A stretch of DNA of 64,000 nucleotides from a bacterium (lineage in GTDB: Bacteria > Gemmatimonadota > Gemmatimonadetes > Longimicrobiales > RSA9). Numbering within the stretch: the stretch's first letter is position 1; every line of letters begins with the position of its first letter. The notes below the pieces were generated by a model. It did not search any database. It had not been told where the DNA came from and saw nothing but the letters and a program-made list of their open reading frames with translations. The position numbers and the translations under genes were made by a program. The DNA is taken from NCBI GenBank assembly GCA_003242735.1, contig QGVH01000003.1, forward strand, positions 1 through 64,000. The letters are read 5' to 3'. Of this stretch, positions 9,271 through 18,829 are shown one piece after another.

Positions 9271-10506
9271 CTGCTGGACCTTTCCTCGCGAGACCCGAGG
9301 ACCCCGAGCACGCCCCGACCCGGGCCCGTCCGCCTCGGCGCGGACCGGCTCGTCGAGGATCCTCGGCTGCTCGCGGGCGCCGAGCGGCTGGGGCTCGTCA
9401 CCAACGACGCCGCACGGACCGCGGCGGACGTGGAGCGTCTGTCGCGCACCGCGCTGCTCGAGGCCGGCATCCCGATCGTGCGGCTGTTCTCGCCCGAGCA
9501 CGGGCTGAATGCGACGGCGCCGGACGGCGCCGCTGTGCCCGGCGGCACGGATCCCGTGACCGGGCTGCCCGTCGTGAGTCTGTACGGCGAGCGCATGCGT
9601 CCGGCGCCGGAGTCGCTGGAGGGGCTGGACGGCGTGATCGTCGATCTGCCCGACGTCGGCACGCGCTGCTACACGTACGGGTGGACGATGACGCACGTGA
9701 TCGACGTGTGCGCCGAGAAGGGCCTGCCCGTGTGGATCCTGGACCGCCCCAACCCGTTGAGCGGCGCGCTCGCGGCCGTCGAAGGGCCGATCCTCGAGCC
9801 GGCGCACCGATCGTTCATCGGGCGGCACACCATCCCGCTCCGACACGGCCTCACGCTCGGCGAGCTGGCGCGCCTCTGGCAACGGGAGTGCCGTCCCACC
9901 GCGCACGTCCACGTCATCGCGTGCGAGGGCTGGCGCCGCGACCAGCTCTGGCCGGAGACGGGCTTGCCGTTCGTGCCCACGTCGCCCGCGATCCGCCGGT
10001 TCGAAGCCGCGCTCCTCTACCCGGGCCTGTGCCTCTTCGAGGCCACGAACCTCAGCGTCGGCCGTGGAACCGAGACGCCCTTCGAGGCGGTGGGCGCGCC
10101 GTGGCTGGACGCGGACGCGGTGGCGGAGCGCCTCGTCGCGCGGCGGTTGCCCGGCGTCGTCGTCACCACCGACGCGTTCACGCCGGAGGCAGATCCGTAC
10201 GCCGGACAGCGCTGCGCGGCCGTACGCTTCACAGTGCAGGATCCCACGCTGGTCCGCCCCGTGGCTCTGGGGCTCGCGTTGCTCGCCGACATCGCCGCGC
10301 TCCACCCCGGCGCGTTCGCCTGGATGCGGTACCCGACGGCCGCGAACCCGACCGGCGCCGGCCATCTGGAGCGGCTCACGGGCACCGCCACGATCCGCGA
10401 CGTGATCAGCACCGTGCCCGAGAGCGTGGATGCGGCGACGATCGCCGCGTGGACCGCGGCGGACGGCTGGGCCGAGCGCGCGGGAGCGGTGCTCCTCTAC
10501 ACCTGA
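9271..10506 (+). CDS. namZ: Exo-beta-N-acetylmuramidase NamZ-like (DUF1343), cytoplasmic form
   Basis: DUF1343 (GH171) enzymes such as B. subtilis NamZ remove terminal MurNAc from peptidoglycan fragments. The landmark LFSPEHGLNA, holding the proposed catalytic Glu, is present, as are VDLPDVGTRCYTYGWTM, VWILDRPNP and a long C-terminal domain. The first GTG in frame (9430) would delete the family's opening strand (VRLGADRLV … RLGLVTND), which is in frame just upstream. The only reasonable start for it is CTG at 9271, with GGAG 8 bases before. That gives 411 residues and no signal peptide, unlike its neighbour. Confidence 0.85.
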   Translation: MLDLSSRDPRTPSTPRPGPVRLGADRLVEDPRLLAGAERLGLVTNDAARTAADVERLSRTALLEAGIPIVRLFSPEHGLNATAPDGAAVPGGTDPVTGLPVVSLYGERMRPAPESLEGLDGVIVDLPDVGTRCYTYGWTMTHVIDVCAEKGLPVWILDRPNPLSGALAAVEGPILEPAHRSFIGRHTIPLRHGLTLGELARLWQRECRPTAHVHVIACEGWRRDQLWPETGLPFVPTSPAIRRFEAALLYPGLCLFEATNLSVGRGTETPFEAVGAPWLDADAVAERLVARRLPGVVVTTDAFTPEADPYAGQRCAAVRFTVQDPTLVRPVALGLALLADIAALHPGAFAWMRYPTAANPTGAGHLERLTGTATIRDVISTVPESVDAATIAAWTAADGWAERAGAVLLYT

Positions 10507-10531
10507 TCTGGCCCGGCGCCGCCGTGCGCGC

Positions 10532-11824
10532 TCACGACCGGGCGGGCCGCCACTCGATCAGCGGCGCATCCAGCACCGCGGCCTGCACCGCATCCGCGAC
10601 CGCACGGCGCAGCGGCTCGTGCCGCATGTTCTGACGCGTGGGGTTCACCCGATTCGTCAGCAGAATGACGAACAGCCCGCGCTCCGGGTCGATCCAGATG
10701 CTCGTGCCCGTGAAGCCGGTGTGCCCGAAGGAGCGCGGCGAGAAGTAGCGCCCCGCGCTGGAGCCGGGACTCGGCGTGTCCCAACCCAGCGCGCGGCTGG
10801 AGCGCGGACCCTGTCGTGCCGTCCACCGCGCGATCGTCTCCGGCGAGAGCAGCCGCACGCCGCCGTACTCGCCGCCGTTCAGCATCATCTGGGCGAAGAT
10901 CGCCAGGTCGCGCGCGGACGAGAACAGCCCCGCATGGCCCGCCACGCCGCCCATCGCGCACGCGTTCTCGTCGTGCACGATGCCGTGCACGTGCATGTTG
11001 CGGTAGACCGTGTCCACCTCCGTGGGCGCGACGCGCGCGAGCAGCGGATGATCCGGATCGTACGTCGCGGTGCAGTCCTCGCCCGGTCCCGGCGGCGCCG
11101 AGGCGAGCGGGTTGAAGCCCGTGTCGTGCATGCCGAGCGGCCCCCACACGCGCTCCTGGAGGAACGCGTCCAGCGTCTCGCCGGTCAGCCGCTCGATGAT
11201 CAGCCCGGTGAGGATCAGGTCCCAGTCGCTGTAGACCGTCGTGTCGCCCGGCGTGTAGGCGAGCGGCCCTTCGTTGATCGCGGCGAGGTACTGCTCCCGG
11301 CCGCGCAGCTCCCGCCACAGCGGGCCGAACGCGGCGAACCCTGCGTTGTGGACGAGCAGCATCCGCACGGTGATCCCCGCCTTGTCCGGCGCATCCAGCT
11401 CGGGCAGGTACTCCCGCACCGGCCGGTCCAGGTCCAGCAGCCCCTCCTCCTCGAGGATCATCGCCGCCGTCGTCGTCGCCACGACCTTGGTGAGCGACGC
11501 CATGTCGAAGATCGTCGAGTCCGTCATCGGCGGCGCTCCGGCCGCGGTGTCCATCGCGCCGTAGGCGCGCAGGTGCACCAGCCGGCCCCAACGGCCCACG
11601 GCCAGCACGGCGCCGGGTGCGGCGCCCTCGGCCAGCGCCGTCGTCACGATGGAGTCCAGACGCGCGTTCAGGTCGGCGCTCATGCCGACGCTCGCCGGGG
11701 CCGCCGGGATCAGCGTCGTGGTCCGGTCGATCCGGTCCGCGGGCCGTGGCGCGCCGGCGCAGGCGGCGAGGAGCAGCGAGCACGCGCATGCGAGCGCTGC
11801 GGCGATCGCGGGAAACGCCCTCAT
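10532..11824 (-). CDS. Serine hydrolase, class C beta-lactamase fold (AmiE-like) lipoprotein
   Basis: 430 residues. Lipoprotein signal with lipobox LLAAC, then a beta-lactamase-like domain: the SxxK nucleophile motif is ASLTK, the second-loop Tyr motif is VYSDW, and FGHTGFTGTSIWIDP is the usual HTG strand. This fold covers esterases, D-aminopeptidases and the AmiE amidase, which in B. subtilis lies with nagZ and namZ in the muropeptide-recycling operon. Being placed between two NamZ-like genes favours an AmiE-type amidase here; the substrate is inferred. It starts at ATG with GGAG 7 bases before and has a good promoter upstream. Confidence 0.88.
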   Translation of the reverse strand: MRAFPAIAAALACACSLLLAACAGAPRPADRIDRTTTLIPAAPASVGMSADLNARLDSIVTTALAEGAAPGAVLAVGRWGRLVHLRAYGAMDTAAGAPPMTDSTIFDMASLTKVVATTTAAMILEEEGLLDLDRPVREYLPELDAPDKAGITVRMLLVHNAGFAAFGPLWRELRGREQYLAAINEGPLAYTPGDTTVYSDWDLILTGLIIERLTGETLDAFLQERVWGPLGMHDTGFNPLASAPPGPGEDCTATYDPDHPLLARVAPTEVDTVYRNMHVHGIVHDENACAMGGVAGHAGLFSSARDLAIFAQMMLNGGEYGGVRLLSPETIARWTARQGPRSSRALGWDTPSPGSSAGRYFSPRSFGHTGFTGTSIWIDPERGLFVILLTNRVNPTRQNMRHEPLRRAVADAVQAAVLDAPLIEWRPARS

Positions 11825-11864
11825 TGGCAGGCTCCGTGGCTGGGGTGGGTGCATACGGGTTTGC

Positions 11865-11893
11865 ATTCTAGCGTCCGGGGCATATGTTGTCAC
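11865..11893 (-). promoter_or_regulatory. Sigma70-like promoter of the serine hydrolase gene
   Basis: On the minus strand GTGACA (-35, at 11888-11893) and TAGAAT (-10, at 11865-11870) are separated by exactly 17 bases; each matches the consensus at 5 of 6 positions. The start would fall about 35 bases before the ATG. It lies in the 114-base gap shared with the divergent second namZ gene. Confidence 0.6.
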
Positions 11894-11938
11894 CCCTCGG
11901 TCCCGACACCCGTCCCACCTTCCAACGGAGTCCGCACC

Positions 11939-13219
11939 ATGATGCGCCGCCTCGCGAGCGTGGTCTTCATCGCCGCGTGCATCCCCGTGGCCTGTGTGGC
12001 CGCCGACGATCGCGCCGGTGATCCGGCCGGGCGTGCCGACCCCGGCGTCGTGCGGCCCGGCGTCGAGCTCTTCGTGGAGAACCCGCCCGCGGTCGTACGG
12101 GGCAAGCGCGTGGGCCTCATCACCAACCATTCGGGCATGGACCGGCAGGGGCGGGCGACCATTGACCTGCTGCGGGCGATGCCGGAGCTGGAGTTGGTCG
12201 CGTTGTTCTCGCCGGAGCACGGGATCCGGGGCACGGCGGAGTCGCGGGTCGAGTCCAGCGTGGACGAGGCGACGGGCTTGCCGATCCACTCGCTGTACAG
12301 CGACACGCGCAAGCCGACGCCGGAGATGCTGGAGGGCATCGAAGCGCTGGTCTATGACATCTTCGATGTGGGCGTCCGGCAGTACACCTACGAGTCGACG
12401 CTGGCGCTGGCGATGCAGGCCGCGGCGGAGAAGGGGATCCCGTTCGTGGTGCTGGACCGGCCGAACCCGGTGACCGGCACGATCGTGGAGGGCAACATCC
12501 TGGAGCCCGGGTTCGAGTCGTTCGTGGGGATCTACCCGGTGCTCTCGCGGCACGGGATGACAGTGGGCGAGCTCGCGCGGATGTACAACGCGGAGCACGG
12601 CATCGGCGCGGACCTGACGGTCGTCCCGGCGGAGGGCTGGCGGCGCGACATGTGGTTCGACGAGACCGGGCTGCCGTGGGTGAACCCGTCGCCGAACCTG
12701 CGGCGGCTGGAAGCGGTGATCCACTATCCGGGCACGGTCTTCTTCGAAGCGATCAACGTCTCGGAGGGCCGCGGCTCGGATGCGCCGTTCGAGCAGATCG
12801 GCGCGCCGTGGCTGAAGAACGAGGAGGTCGCGGCGCAGATGAACGCGTTGAACCTGCCGGGCGTGCGGTTCGAGCCCGTGGAGTTCGACATCGCAGAGGG
12901 CGCGAGGAAGTACGCGGGCCAGCGCGTGAAGGGCGTCCGGTTCGTGATCACGGATCGCGACGCCTACCGTCCGATCGAGGCGTCGTTGTTGATGATCGAG
13001 CTGATCCGAACGCTCCATCCGGACGAGTTCGAGTGGCGGGGCGCGAGGGAGGCGCAGCCGGGCGCGATGCTCACCATCGAGCGGCACGGCGGCACGGCGC
13101 GGCTCCGGCAGGCCATCGAGGCCGGTACGGTGCGCGAGCTCCTGCGCGAGTGGGAGCGGGATCAGGCCGTGTTCCTGGAGAAGCGGGCACCGTATCTGCT
13201 GTACGAGGAGCGGTCGTGA
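11939..13219 (+). CDS. namZ: Exo-beta-N-acetylmuramidase NamZ-like (DUF1343), exported form
   Basis: 426 residues with an N-terminal export signal (RRLASVVFIAACIPVACVAA; a lipobox-like VAC is possible), so it should act in the periplasm. DUF1343 landmarks: VGLITNHSGMDRQGR, ELVALFSPEHGIRG with the proposed catalytic Glu, YDIFDVGVRQYTYEST, VLDRPNPVTG, and GAPWLKNEE. It is clearly paralogous to the shorter gene at 9.3-10.5 kb, which lacks a signal. GGAG is 8 bases before the ATG. Divergent from the AmiE-like gene. Confidence 0.92.
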   Translation: MMRRLASVVFIAACIPVACVAADDRAGDPAGRADPGVVRPGVELFVENPPAVVRGKRVGLITNHSGMDRQGRATIDLLRAMPELELVALFSPEHGIRGTAESRVESSVDEATGLPIHSLYSDTRKPTPEMLEGIEALVYDIFDVGVRQYTYESTLALAMQAAAEKGIPFVVLDRPNPVTGTIVEGNILEPGFESFVGIYPVLSRHGMTVGELARMYNAEHGIGADLTVVPAEGWRRDMWFDETGLPWVNPSPNLRRLEAVIHYPGTVFFEAINVSEGRGSDAPFEQIGAPWLKNEEVAAQMNALNLPGVRFEPVEFDIAEGARKYAGQRVKGVRFVITDRDAYRPIEASLLMIELIRTLHPDEFEWRGAREAQPGAMLTIERHGGTARLRQAIEAGTVRELLREWERDQAVFLEKRAPYLLYEERS

Positions 13220-13434
13220 GCCGGGCGGGGAGACCGCTGACGGCGTCCCGCACCGGCGGTTCCGGGTGCGGGCGCCGGTAGGGTTTCCCGCCGCCGGCCT
13301 TGCAGGCCGCCGTCGGAGCCCCTACATTCGGTCCCACGCGAGGCAACCTGCTCTCACATACCGGAACGACGGCCCTGCCAGGGATGGCGCGGCCGACGCG
13401 CCGTCGTCCTCTCCCCGTCACAACGAAGGCGGCG

Positions 13435-15756
13435 ATGGGATCTCCCCGGCTGACGCCCGGGAGAGGAGGCCTCATTGGTCTCCTGGTCCTGGGAGGCGTT
13501 CTGCTCGCGGCGCCGCGCCCGGCGGCTCCGCAGTCCGCTGACACGGTCTGGCTCGCGAGTTCGGCGATTCGCCTGGGTTTCTCGGCGGGCGACGGCGGGC
13601 TCTTGGACCTGACGGATCTTGGAACCGAAGTCTCGTTCGTGGGGCGCGGCGCCGCGGCGGGCGGACTCTGGCAACTCGACCTGATGGGAGAGGGCGAGGA
13701 GCCGGCGGGCGCGATCGTGCCGGCCATGGCGCGCCGGTTCACGTGGCGGCGGCTCGACGGCGCGGAGCCGGGACTCGCGCTGGTGTGGACGGACTTCGGC
13801 CTGGAGGCCGCGCCTGGCCTCACGGTCACCGCACTGGTGCGGCTGGAGCAGGACGCGCCGATGAGCGAGTGGCGGATCCAGGTGGACTCGCCGGGCAGCA
13901 TCGCCATCGAGCAGGTCCGCTTCCCACGGATTACGGGCATGGCACCGCTGGGGCCCGGCGAGGAGCTGGCGGTGCCGCGTTGGATGGGCGCGCTCGCGCG
14001 CGACCCCGCAACGCTGCTCGCGGGCGAGGACGGCAGGGGGCAGCGGCTGGAGTGGGCGTACCCCGGCGCGCTGTCCATGCAGATGCTGGCGCTCTACCGG
14101 CGCGACGGCCCCGGCTTCTACGCAGCGACGGATGACACCCTCGCCTACCGGAAGGAGTTCGCTCTCTGGGCGGATGCGGATGGGCGGAGGGGCTTCGAGG
14201 TGGTGCATCCGGTGAGCGACCCGGCCAGCCCGCGCTCACGGTGGGCGCCGGCTTACGCGATACGGCTCGGCACGTTCCGAGGTGACTGGCTGACGGCAGC
14301 GGAACGTTATAGAGAGTGGGGCACCCGCCAGGTGTGGGCGCGCGAGAGCCGACTGCGGCGGGGGCTCGTGCCGGAGTGGTTGCTGAACACCGGCATGTGG
14401 GTCTGGAACCGTGGCCGCTCTGCCGGCGTGGTTCCGCCCGCGCTCGCGCTGCGCGAAAAGCTCGGGCTGCCCGTGAGCATCTTCTGGCACTGGTGGCACC
14501 ACGGCCCCTACGACACGAGCTTCCCCGACTACCTCCCGCCCCGCGAGGGCGTCGACTCCTTCCGCTCCGCCATCGAGCGCGCCCACGCCGCGGATGTCCA
14601 CGCGATCGTCTACATGAACCAGCGCCTGTGGTGCATCGGCACCCCGAGCTGGAACGCCGAGGGCGCCGAACGCTGGGCGGTCAAGGAGAAGGACGGCCGC
14701 GTCCGTCTGGAGACCTACAACATCTTCGATCCGCAGCCGTGTGCGACCATGGACGTGACCACGCGGTTCTGGCGGGACAAGTACGCGGGCATCGCGGACA
14801 CGGTCCTGGATGACTACGGCGTGGACGGGATCTACATGGACCAGGCGGTGCTGTCGCTGGTCTGTTGGGACCCCACGCACGGTCATCCGGTGGGTGGCGG
14901 GAACTACTGGATGGCCGGCTTCAACGCGTTGGCCGCACAGATCCGGGACGGCGCATCACGGCAGGTCCTGCTCGCGGGCGAGGGCGCCGGCGAGGCGTGG
15001 CTTCCTGCGCTGGACCTCATGCTCACGCTGCAGGTCAGTTGGGAGCGGTACTCGGCACCCGGCAGCGGGTGGGAGCCGATCCCGCTGTTCCAGGCGGTCT
15101 ACCATGCCTACGGCATCACGTACGGCAGCTACTCGTCGCTCGTGATGCCGCCGTACGACGAGCTGTGGCCGAAGGAGTTCGCCCCGAGGGAGCCGCTCGC
15201 CCTGCTGGACCGTCGGTTCCAGCGCCAGTTCTACCTCGAGCAGGCGCGCTCGTTCGTGTGGGGCATCCAGCCGACGATCGCGAACTTCCGGGCGTCGCTC
15301 TTCGAGGAGCGTCCCGAGGAGACCGCATACATGATGCGCCTGGCGCGGATCCGCGCCAGGGCGACGGACTACCTGCTCCACGGCACCTTCCTGCGCCCGC
15401 CAGCGCTCGAGGCGGACACGGTCGACGTCGACCTGTCTCGCGTCTCGATCTACGCCGCGCAACGGGGCGGGCCGGCGGTCTCCACGTCGCGGTACCCGGC
15501 CGCGATCGCGGGCGCGTGGCGCGCCGAGGACGGCAGCGTCGCGATCGCCATCGCGAGCATCCTGACCGAGCCCATGACCGTCGCATTCGAGTTCGATCCA
15601 CGCGCCTACGGCCTGGACGGCGCCGGGCAGATCGTGCGGATCGATGAGGATGGGCCGCGCCCGTTCGGAAGGTTCGCGGCGCGACCCGAGCGCATTGCCT
15701 TGGAGCTGCCGGGCGGCGGCGCCGCAGTGCTGGTGTTCAGGCGGGATGGCGCCTAG
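13435..15756 (+). CDS. DUF6259-type secreted glycoside hydrolase-like protein
   Basis: 773 residues: signal peptide (LIGLLVLGGVLLAAPRPAAPQ), an N-terminal beta-sandwich like those of large glycosidases, then a TIM-barrel region rich in Trp (FWHWWHHGPYDTSFPDYLPP). YGVDGIYMDQ and LLAGEGAGEAW are likely strand-end acidic residues. A beta domain ends it. This fits the DUF6259 family, related to GH101/GH13-like barrels; the glycan is unknown. The frame is open further upstream, but the ATG before the signal peptide is preferred (AAGG 5 bases before). A TonB receptor follows. Confidence 0.78.
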   Translation: MGSPRLTPGRGGLIGLLVLGGVLLAAPRPAAPQSADTVWLASSAIRLGFSAGDGGLLDLTDLGTEVSFVGRGAAAGGLWQLDLMGEGEEPAGAIVPAMARRFTWRRLDGAEPGLALVWTDFGLEAAPGLTVTALVRLEQDAPMSEWRIQVDSPGSIAIEQVRFPRITGMAPLGPGEELAVPRWMGALARDPATLLAGEDGRGQRLEWAYPGALSMQMLALYRRDGPGFYAATDDTLAYRKEFALWADADGRRGFEVVHPVSDPASPRSRWAPAYAIRLGTFRGDWLTAAERYREWGTRQVWARESRLRRGLVPEWLLNTGMWVWNRGRSAGVVPPALALREKLGLPVSIFWHWWHHGPYDTSFPDYLPPREGVDSFRSAIERAHAADVHAIVYMNQRLWCIGTPSWNAEGAERWAVKEKDGRVRLETYNIFDPQPCATMDVTTRFWRDKYAGIADTVLDDYGVDGIYMDQAVLSLVCWDPTHGHPVGGGNYWMAGFNALAAQIRDGASRQVLLAGEGAGEAWLPALDLMLTLQVSWERYSAPGSGWEPIPLFQAVYHAYGITYGSYSSLVMPPYDELWPKEFAPREPLALLDRRFQRQFYLEQARSFVWGIQPTIANFRASLFEERPEETAYMMRLARIRARATDYLLHGTFLRPPALEADTVDVDLSRVSIYAAQRGGPAVSTSRYPAAIAGAWRAEDGSVAIAIASILTEPMTVAFEFDPRAYGLDGAGQIVRIDEDGPRPFGRFAARPERIALELPGGGAAVLVFRRDGA

Positions 15757-15774
15757 AACGTCATTGCGCCTGCC

Positions 15775-15799
15775 GCGGGTCCCGAGCGATGGGGCCCGC
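15775..15799 (+). terminator. Possible hairpin after the glycosidase-like gene
   Basis: GCGGGTCCC and GGGGCCCGC can pair (one G-U) around a 7-base loop, 18 bases past the stop. No T-run, so either attenuating or merely structural. Confidence 0.35.
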
Positions 15800-15849
15800 T
15801 CCCACAACGAGGGCGGTAGGTCCGCCCGATCCCCAGGAGGAGTTTCCTT

Positions 15850-18717
15850 ATGGTGTTTACACCGACCCGCAGCCTGATGCGCCGGCTTCGGCCGACGAAC
15901 CCGCGGCGAGCAAGCACGGCCTTCCTCTCTCTGGTCCTGCTGCTGGCCAGCACCACAGGATTGATCGCGCAGAACACGGTGACCCTCAGCGGCCGCGTCA
16001 CCTCGGCCGACGGCACGCCGTTGGGCGGTGTGCATATCACGGTGCTGAACACCGAGACCGGGCAGGAGCGTGCAGCCCTGACGACCGCGACCGGGGCCTA
16101 CGCCATCGTCGGCCTGCCGCCGGGCACCTACCGCGTGACCGCGGCGATGCTCGGCTATGCGACACAGGAGCGCACGATCCGACTCCTGGTCGGCCAGCGG
16201 ACCTCCGTGAGCTTCGAATTGCAGGAGACCGCCCTCGCCATTGAAGGCATCCAGGTCGAGACCGAACGTGAGCCCGTCGTGGAGGTGCAGCGCACCGACG
16301 TCTCGACCCCGGTCATCACCACCGAGATCGTCAACCTCCCGCTCAACACCCGGAACACCATCAACCTCGCGGCGATCGTGCCCGGCATGAAGACGTACGC
16401 CCCCACCGCCGGCCGCTCGCTGCCTTCTTCCGGCTCCCTGCCGGACCTCCGTTTCTGGAACTTCTACCTCGATGGCGCCGAGTGGAAGAGCTTCTTCAAC
16501 GGCAACCTGGTCGGCATCCCGCAGACCGGTTCGCCGCTGCCGCAGGAGGCGATGCGGGAGTTCCGCGTTCACCTCAACCCGTACAGCGCGGAGTACACGC
16601 GCGGCGCGTCCTACGTGATCAGCGCGGTGACGCAGCGCGGGACCAACGAGTTCCACGGCTCGGTGTTCGCCTACGGCCAGAACAACGCGCTCAACGCCCT
16701 GACCAAGCTCGAGCGGGACGCCAAGAAGGCCGATCCGGAAGGCTTTTCGCGGCCCGACTACAGCCGCGGTCAATTCGGCTTCAACCTGCGCGGCCCCATC
16801 CAGCGCGACAAACTGTTCTTCTCGCTCAGCTACGAGGGGCACTACACCGACAACGCCATCGAGGTCGTTCCCGGTCGGCCGGAGTACAACCCGGAGATCT
16901 GGAGCGCTTACGCCGGCAGCATTGCGGCGCCGACCCAGAACCACACGGGCGTGCTCCGGCTGACCCGTCCCGTGAACGAGAAGCACACGCTGGACGCGGT
17001 GTGGGCCGCCCGGTTCTACGACAGTGAAACGAACTTCGGCGGCACCGTCTCCCGCAGTGGCGGCATCAACGCGCGTTACTGGGTGCACAGCGCGCAGCTC
17101 CGTGACACGTACACGCCGAACTCGTCGTTCGTGAACGAGCTGTCGCTCAACCTGCTGTACTGGAGCCACAGCGAGGCGCCGCTCGAGCCTGGACCCACGC
17201 GGCAGTACCCGGGCATCCGGTTCGGCACGGCGGACTTCCCGCTCGAGCTGAAGGAGACGCACCTCCGGCTGGTCAACCGAGCGACGTACTTCACGAGGGA
17301 CGGCCGGCACACGGTGAAGGGCGGCGTGGAGCTGGCGCGGGTGCGTACGAACAGCTGGCTGCCCAGCAACCGGGACGGATACTTCCGGTTCGACACGGAC
17401 ACCAGCTCGCTGCCCTCGCTGGCCCGGATCGGCGTCGGCTTCTTCGACCCGAACTCGGCCGAGGATGCGCGGGCCATCACCAACGGCTGGAGCGTGGGCG
17501 CCTACATCCAGGACGAGTGGCAGGCGACCCGCAACCTCCAGCTCACCCTCGGGCTCCGCTACGACGCGGAGATCAACACGCTCAACAACGACTTCTCGGT
17601 GCCGTGGGCGGAGGATCCCGAGCTCCAGAACATCCCCGAGCTCCGTGGGTTCCTGAACACCGGGAACCGGAAGAACGACCTGAACAACATCGGGCCGCGG
17701 CTCGCCTTCTCGTACGACGTGTTTGGCAACGGGCGCACGTTCCTGCGCGGCGGCGCGGGCATCATGTACGACCGCATCACCACGTTCATGGCCTTCTACG
17801 AGAAGCAGTCCTCGGGCTGGCGCACGTACGAATTCCAGAACCCGGGGACGACGGATCCGGAGGTGTTGCGCCAGCGCGTGATCTCCGGTGAGGGCCAGGC
17901 CGTGGCGCCGAACATGAACCTGCTCAAGACCGACATGAAGACACCCGAGAACCGGCAGTTCTCCATCGGCGTCGGGCATCTGATCGGCGACCGGATCGGC
18001 CTCAACCTGGACTACATCCACCAGGACGCGCGCAACCTGTACGTCCAGATCCAGCCGAACTGGATCGACCCGGAGACGGGCCGGCGGAACCTCACGGACA
18101 AGTACGGCACGATCACGCTGTACGATGACGTCGGGAGGGCGAAGGTGGATGCGCTCGTCGGCAGCGTCACGTACGATCGGCCGGGCCTGCGGCTGAACGG
18201 CGCGCTGACGGTGGGCTGGGCCAAGTCTCAGTTCGAGGCGCTCGGCGGCTACGCCGACCGCTCGTTCCTGATCATGCAGCCGACGACGGCGGACGAGCGG
18301 TGGCGTTTCGTGCTGTCCGGCATTGCCGACCTGCCGTTCGACTTCACGTTCTCGACGGTGGCGATCTTCGCGGCACCGCGGCCGTACGTCGGCACCACCG
18401 GCACCGACGACAACAAGAACAACAACTTCAACGACGACTTCATCGGCGGGCCGGGCAACCGGATCATCCGGCCGAACGCGTCCTGGGAGAACATGTACCG
18501 GACCGTCGACGTGCGGCTCGCCCGCCACTTCCAGCTCGGCACCGGCCAGAAGTTCAGCCTGAGCCTGGAGGCGTTCAACGTCTTCAACTGGGACAACATC
18601 TCGAGCTGGGGCGGCCGGAGGGCCGACGCGGCGGGTAACCCGATCGCGAACTTCGGCCAGCCCACGGGCTACTACGCGCCGCGGCAGGCGCAGCTCGGCA
18701 TCCGCTACGAGTTCTGA
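15850..18717 (+). CDS. TonB-dependent receptor with carboxypeptidase regulatory-like domain
   Basis: 955-residue outer-membrane importer of the OAR-like group. Signal peptide to LIAQ, then a carboxypeptidase regulatory-like Ig domain (TLSGRVTSADGTPLGGVHIT … GYATQERTIRL, residues ~45-130). A plug-like segment (RNTINLAAIVPGMKTY) and a long beta barrel rich in Tyr/Asn/Arg follow. The final residues IRYEF are the aromatic C-terminus expected of a barrel protein. AGGAGG 8-10 bases before the ATG is a strong ribosome site. Substrate unknown; the preceding glycosidase-like gene suggests a carbohydrate, but that is inference. Confidence 0.93.
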   Translation: MVFTPTRSLMRRLRPTNPRRASTAFLSLVLLLASTTGLIAQNTVTLSGRVTSADGTPLGGVHITVLNTETGQERAALTTATGAYAIVGLPPGTYRVTAAMLGYATQERTIRLLVGQRTSVSFELQETALAIEGIQVETEREPVVEVQRTDVSTPVITTEIVNLPLNTRNTINLAAIVPGMKTYAPTAGRSLPSSGSLPDLRFWNFYLDGAEWKSFFNGNLVGIPQTGSPLPQEAMREFRVHLNPYSAEYTRGASYVISAVTQRGTNEFHGSVFAYGQNNALNALTKLERDAKKADPEGFSRPDYSRGQFGFNLRGPIQRDKLFFSLSYEGHYTDNAIEVVPGRPEYNPEIWSAYAGSIAAPTQNHTGVLRLTRPVNEKHTLDAVWAARFYDSETNFGGTVSRSGGINARYWVHSAQLRDTYTPNSSFVNELSLNLLYWSHSEAPLEPGPTRQYPGIRFGTADFPLELKETHLRLVNRATYFTRDGRHTVKGGVELARVRTNSWLPSNRDGYFRFDTDTSSLPSLARIGVGFFDPNSAEDARAITNGWSVGAYIQDEWQATRNLQLTLGLRYDAEINTLNNDFSVPWAEDPELQNIPELRGFLNTGNRKNDLNNIGPRLAFSYDVFGNGRTFLRGGAGIMYDRITTFMAFYEKQSSGWRTYEFQNPGTTDPEVLRQRVISGEGQAVAPNMNLLKTDMKTPENRQFSIGVGHLIGDRIGLNLDYIHQDARNLYVQIQPNWIDPETGRRNLTDKYGTITLYDDVGRAKVDALVGSVTYDRPGLRLNGALTVGWAKSQFEALGGYADRSFLIMQPTTADERWRFVLSGIADLPFDFTFSTVAIFAAPRPYVGTTGTDDNKNNNFNDDFIGGPGNRIIRPNASWENMYRTVDVRLARHFQLGTGQKFSLSLEAFNVFNWDNISSWGGRRADAAGNPIANFGQPTGYYAPRQAQLGIRYEF

Positions 18718-18769
18718 GCACCGCAGCGAGCCGAGGCAGCCCGGAGGTATCCTGGCCGCCGGCAGCGAA

Positions 18770-18795
18770 GAGGGGGCGCCTCCGGGCGCCCCCTC
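18770..18795. terminator. Bidirectional hairpin, 11-bp perfect stem
   Basis: GAGGGGGCGCC and GGCGCCCCCTC pair perfectly around TCCG. It lies between the receptor gene and the convergent phosphodiester glycosidase gene and could end both transcripts. Confidence 0.7.
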
Positions 18796-18829
18796 CACGT
18801 TCACGGGCGGTTCGATCGGCAGCGTTCGC

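Noticed and set aside
11939..13219. Fusion of the second namZ with upstream sequence from 10430
   Set aside because: The upstream part is antisense of the serine hydrolase; a signal peptide and ribosome site define the start at 11939.
14956..18804. Minus-strand open frame of about 1,280 codons
   Set aside because: It lies opposite the receptor and glycosidase-like genes, is Arg/Val/Glu-rich as expected of antisense high-GC DNA, and has no family motifs.
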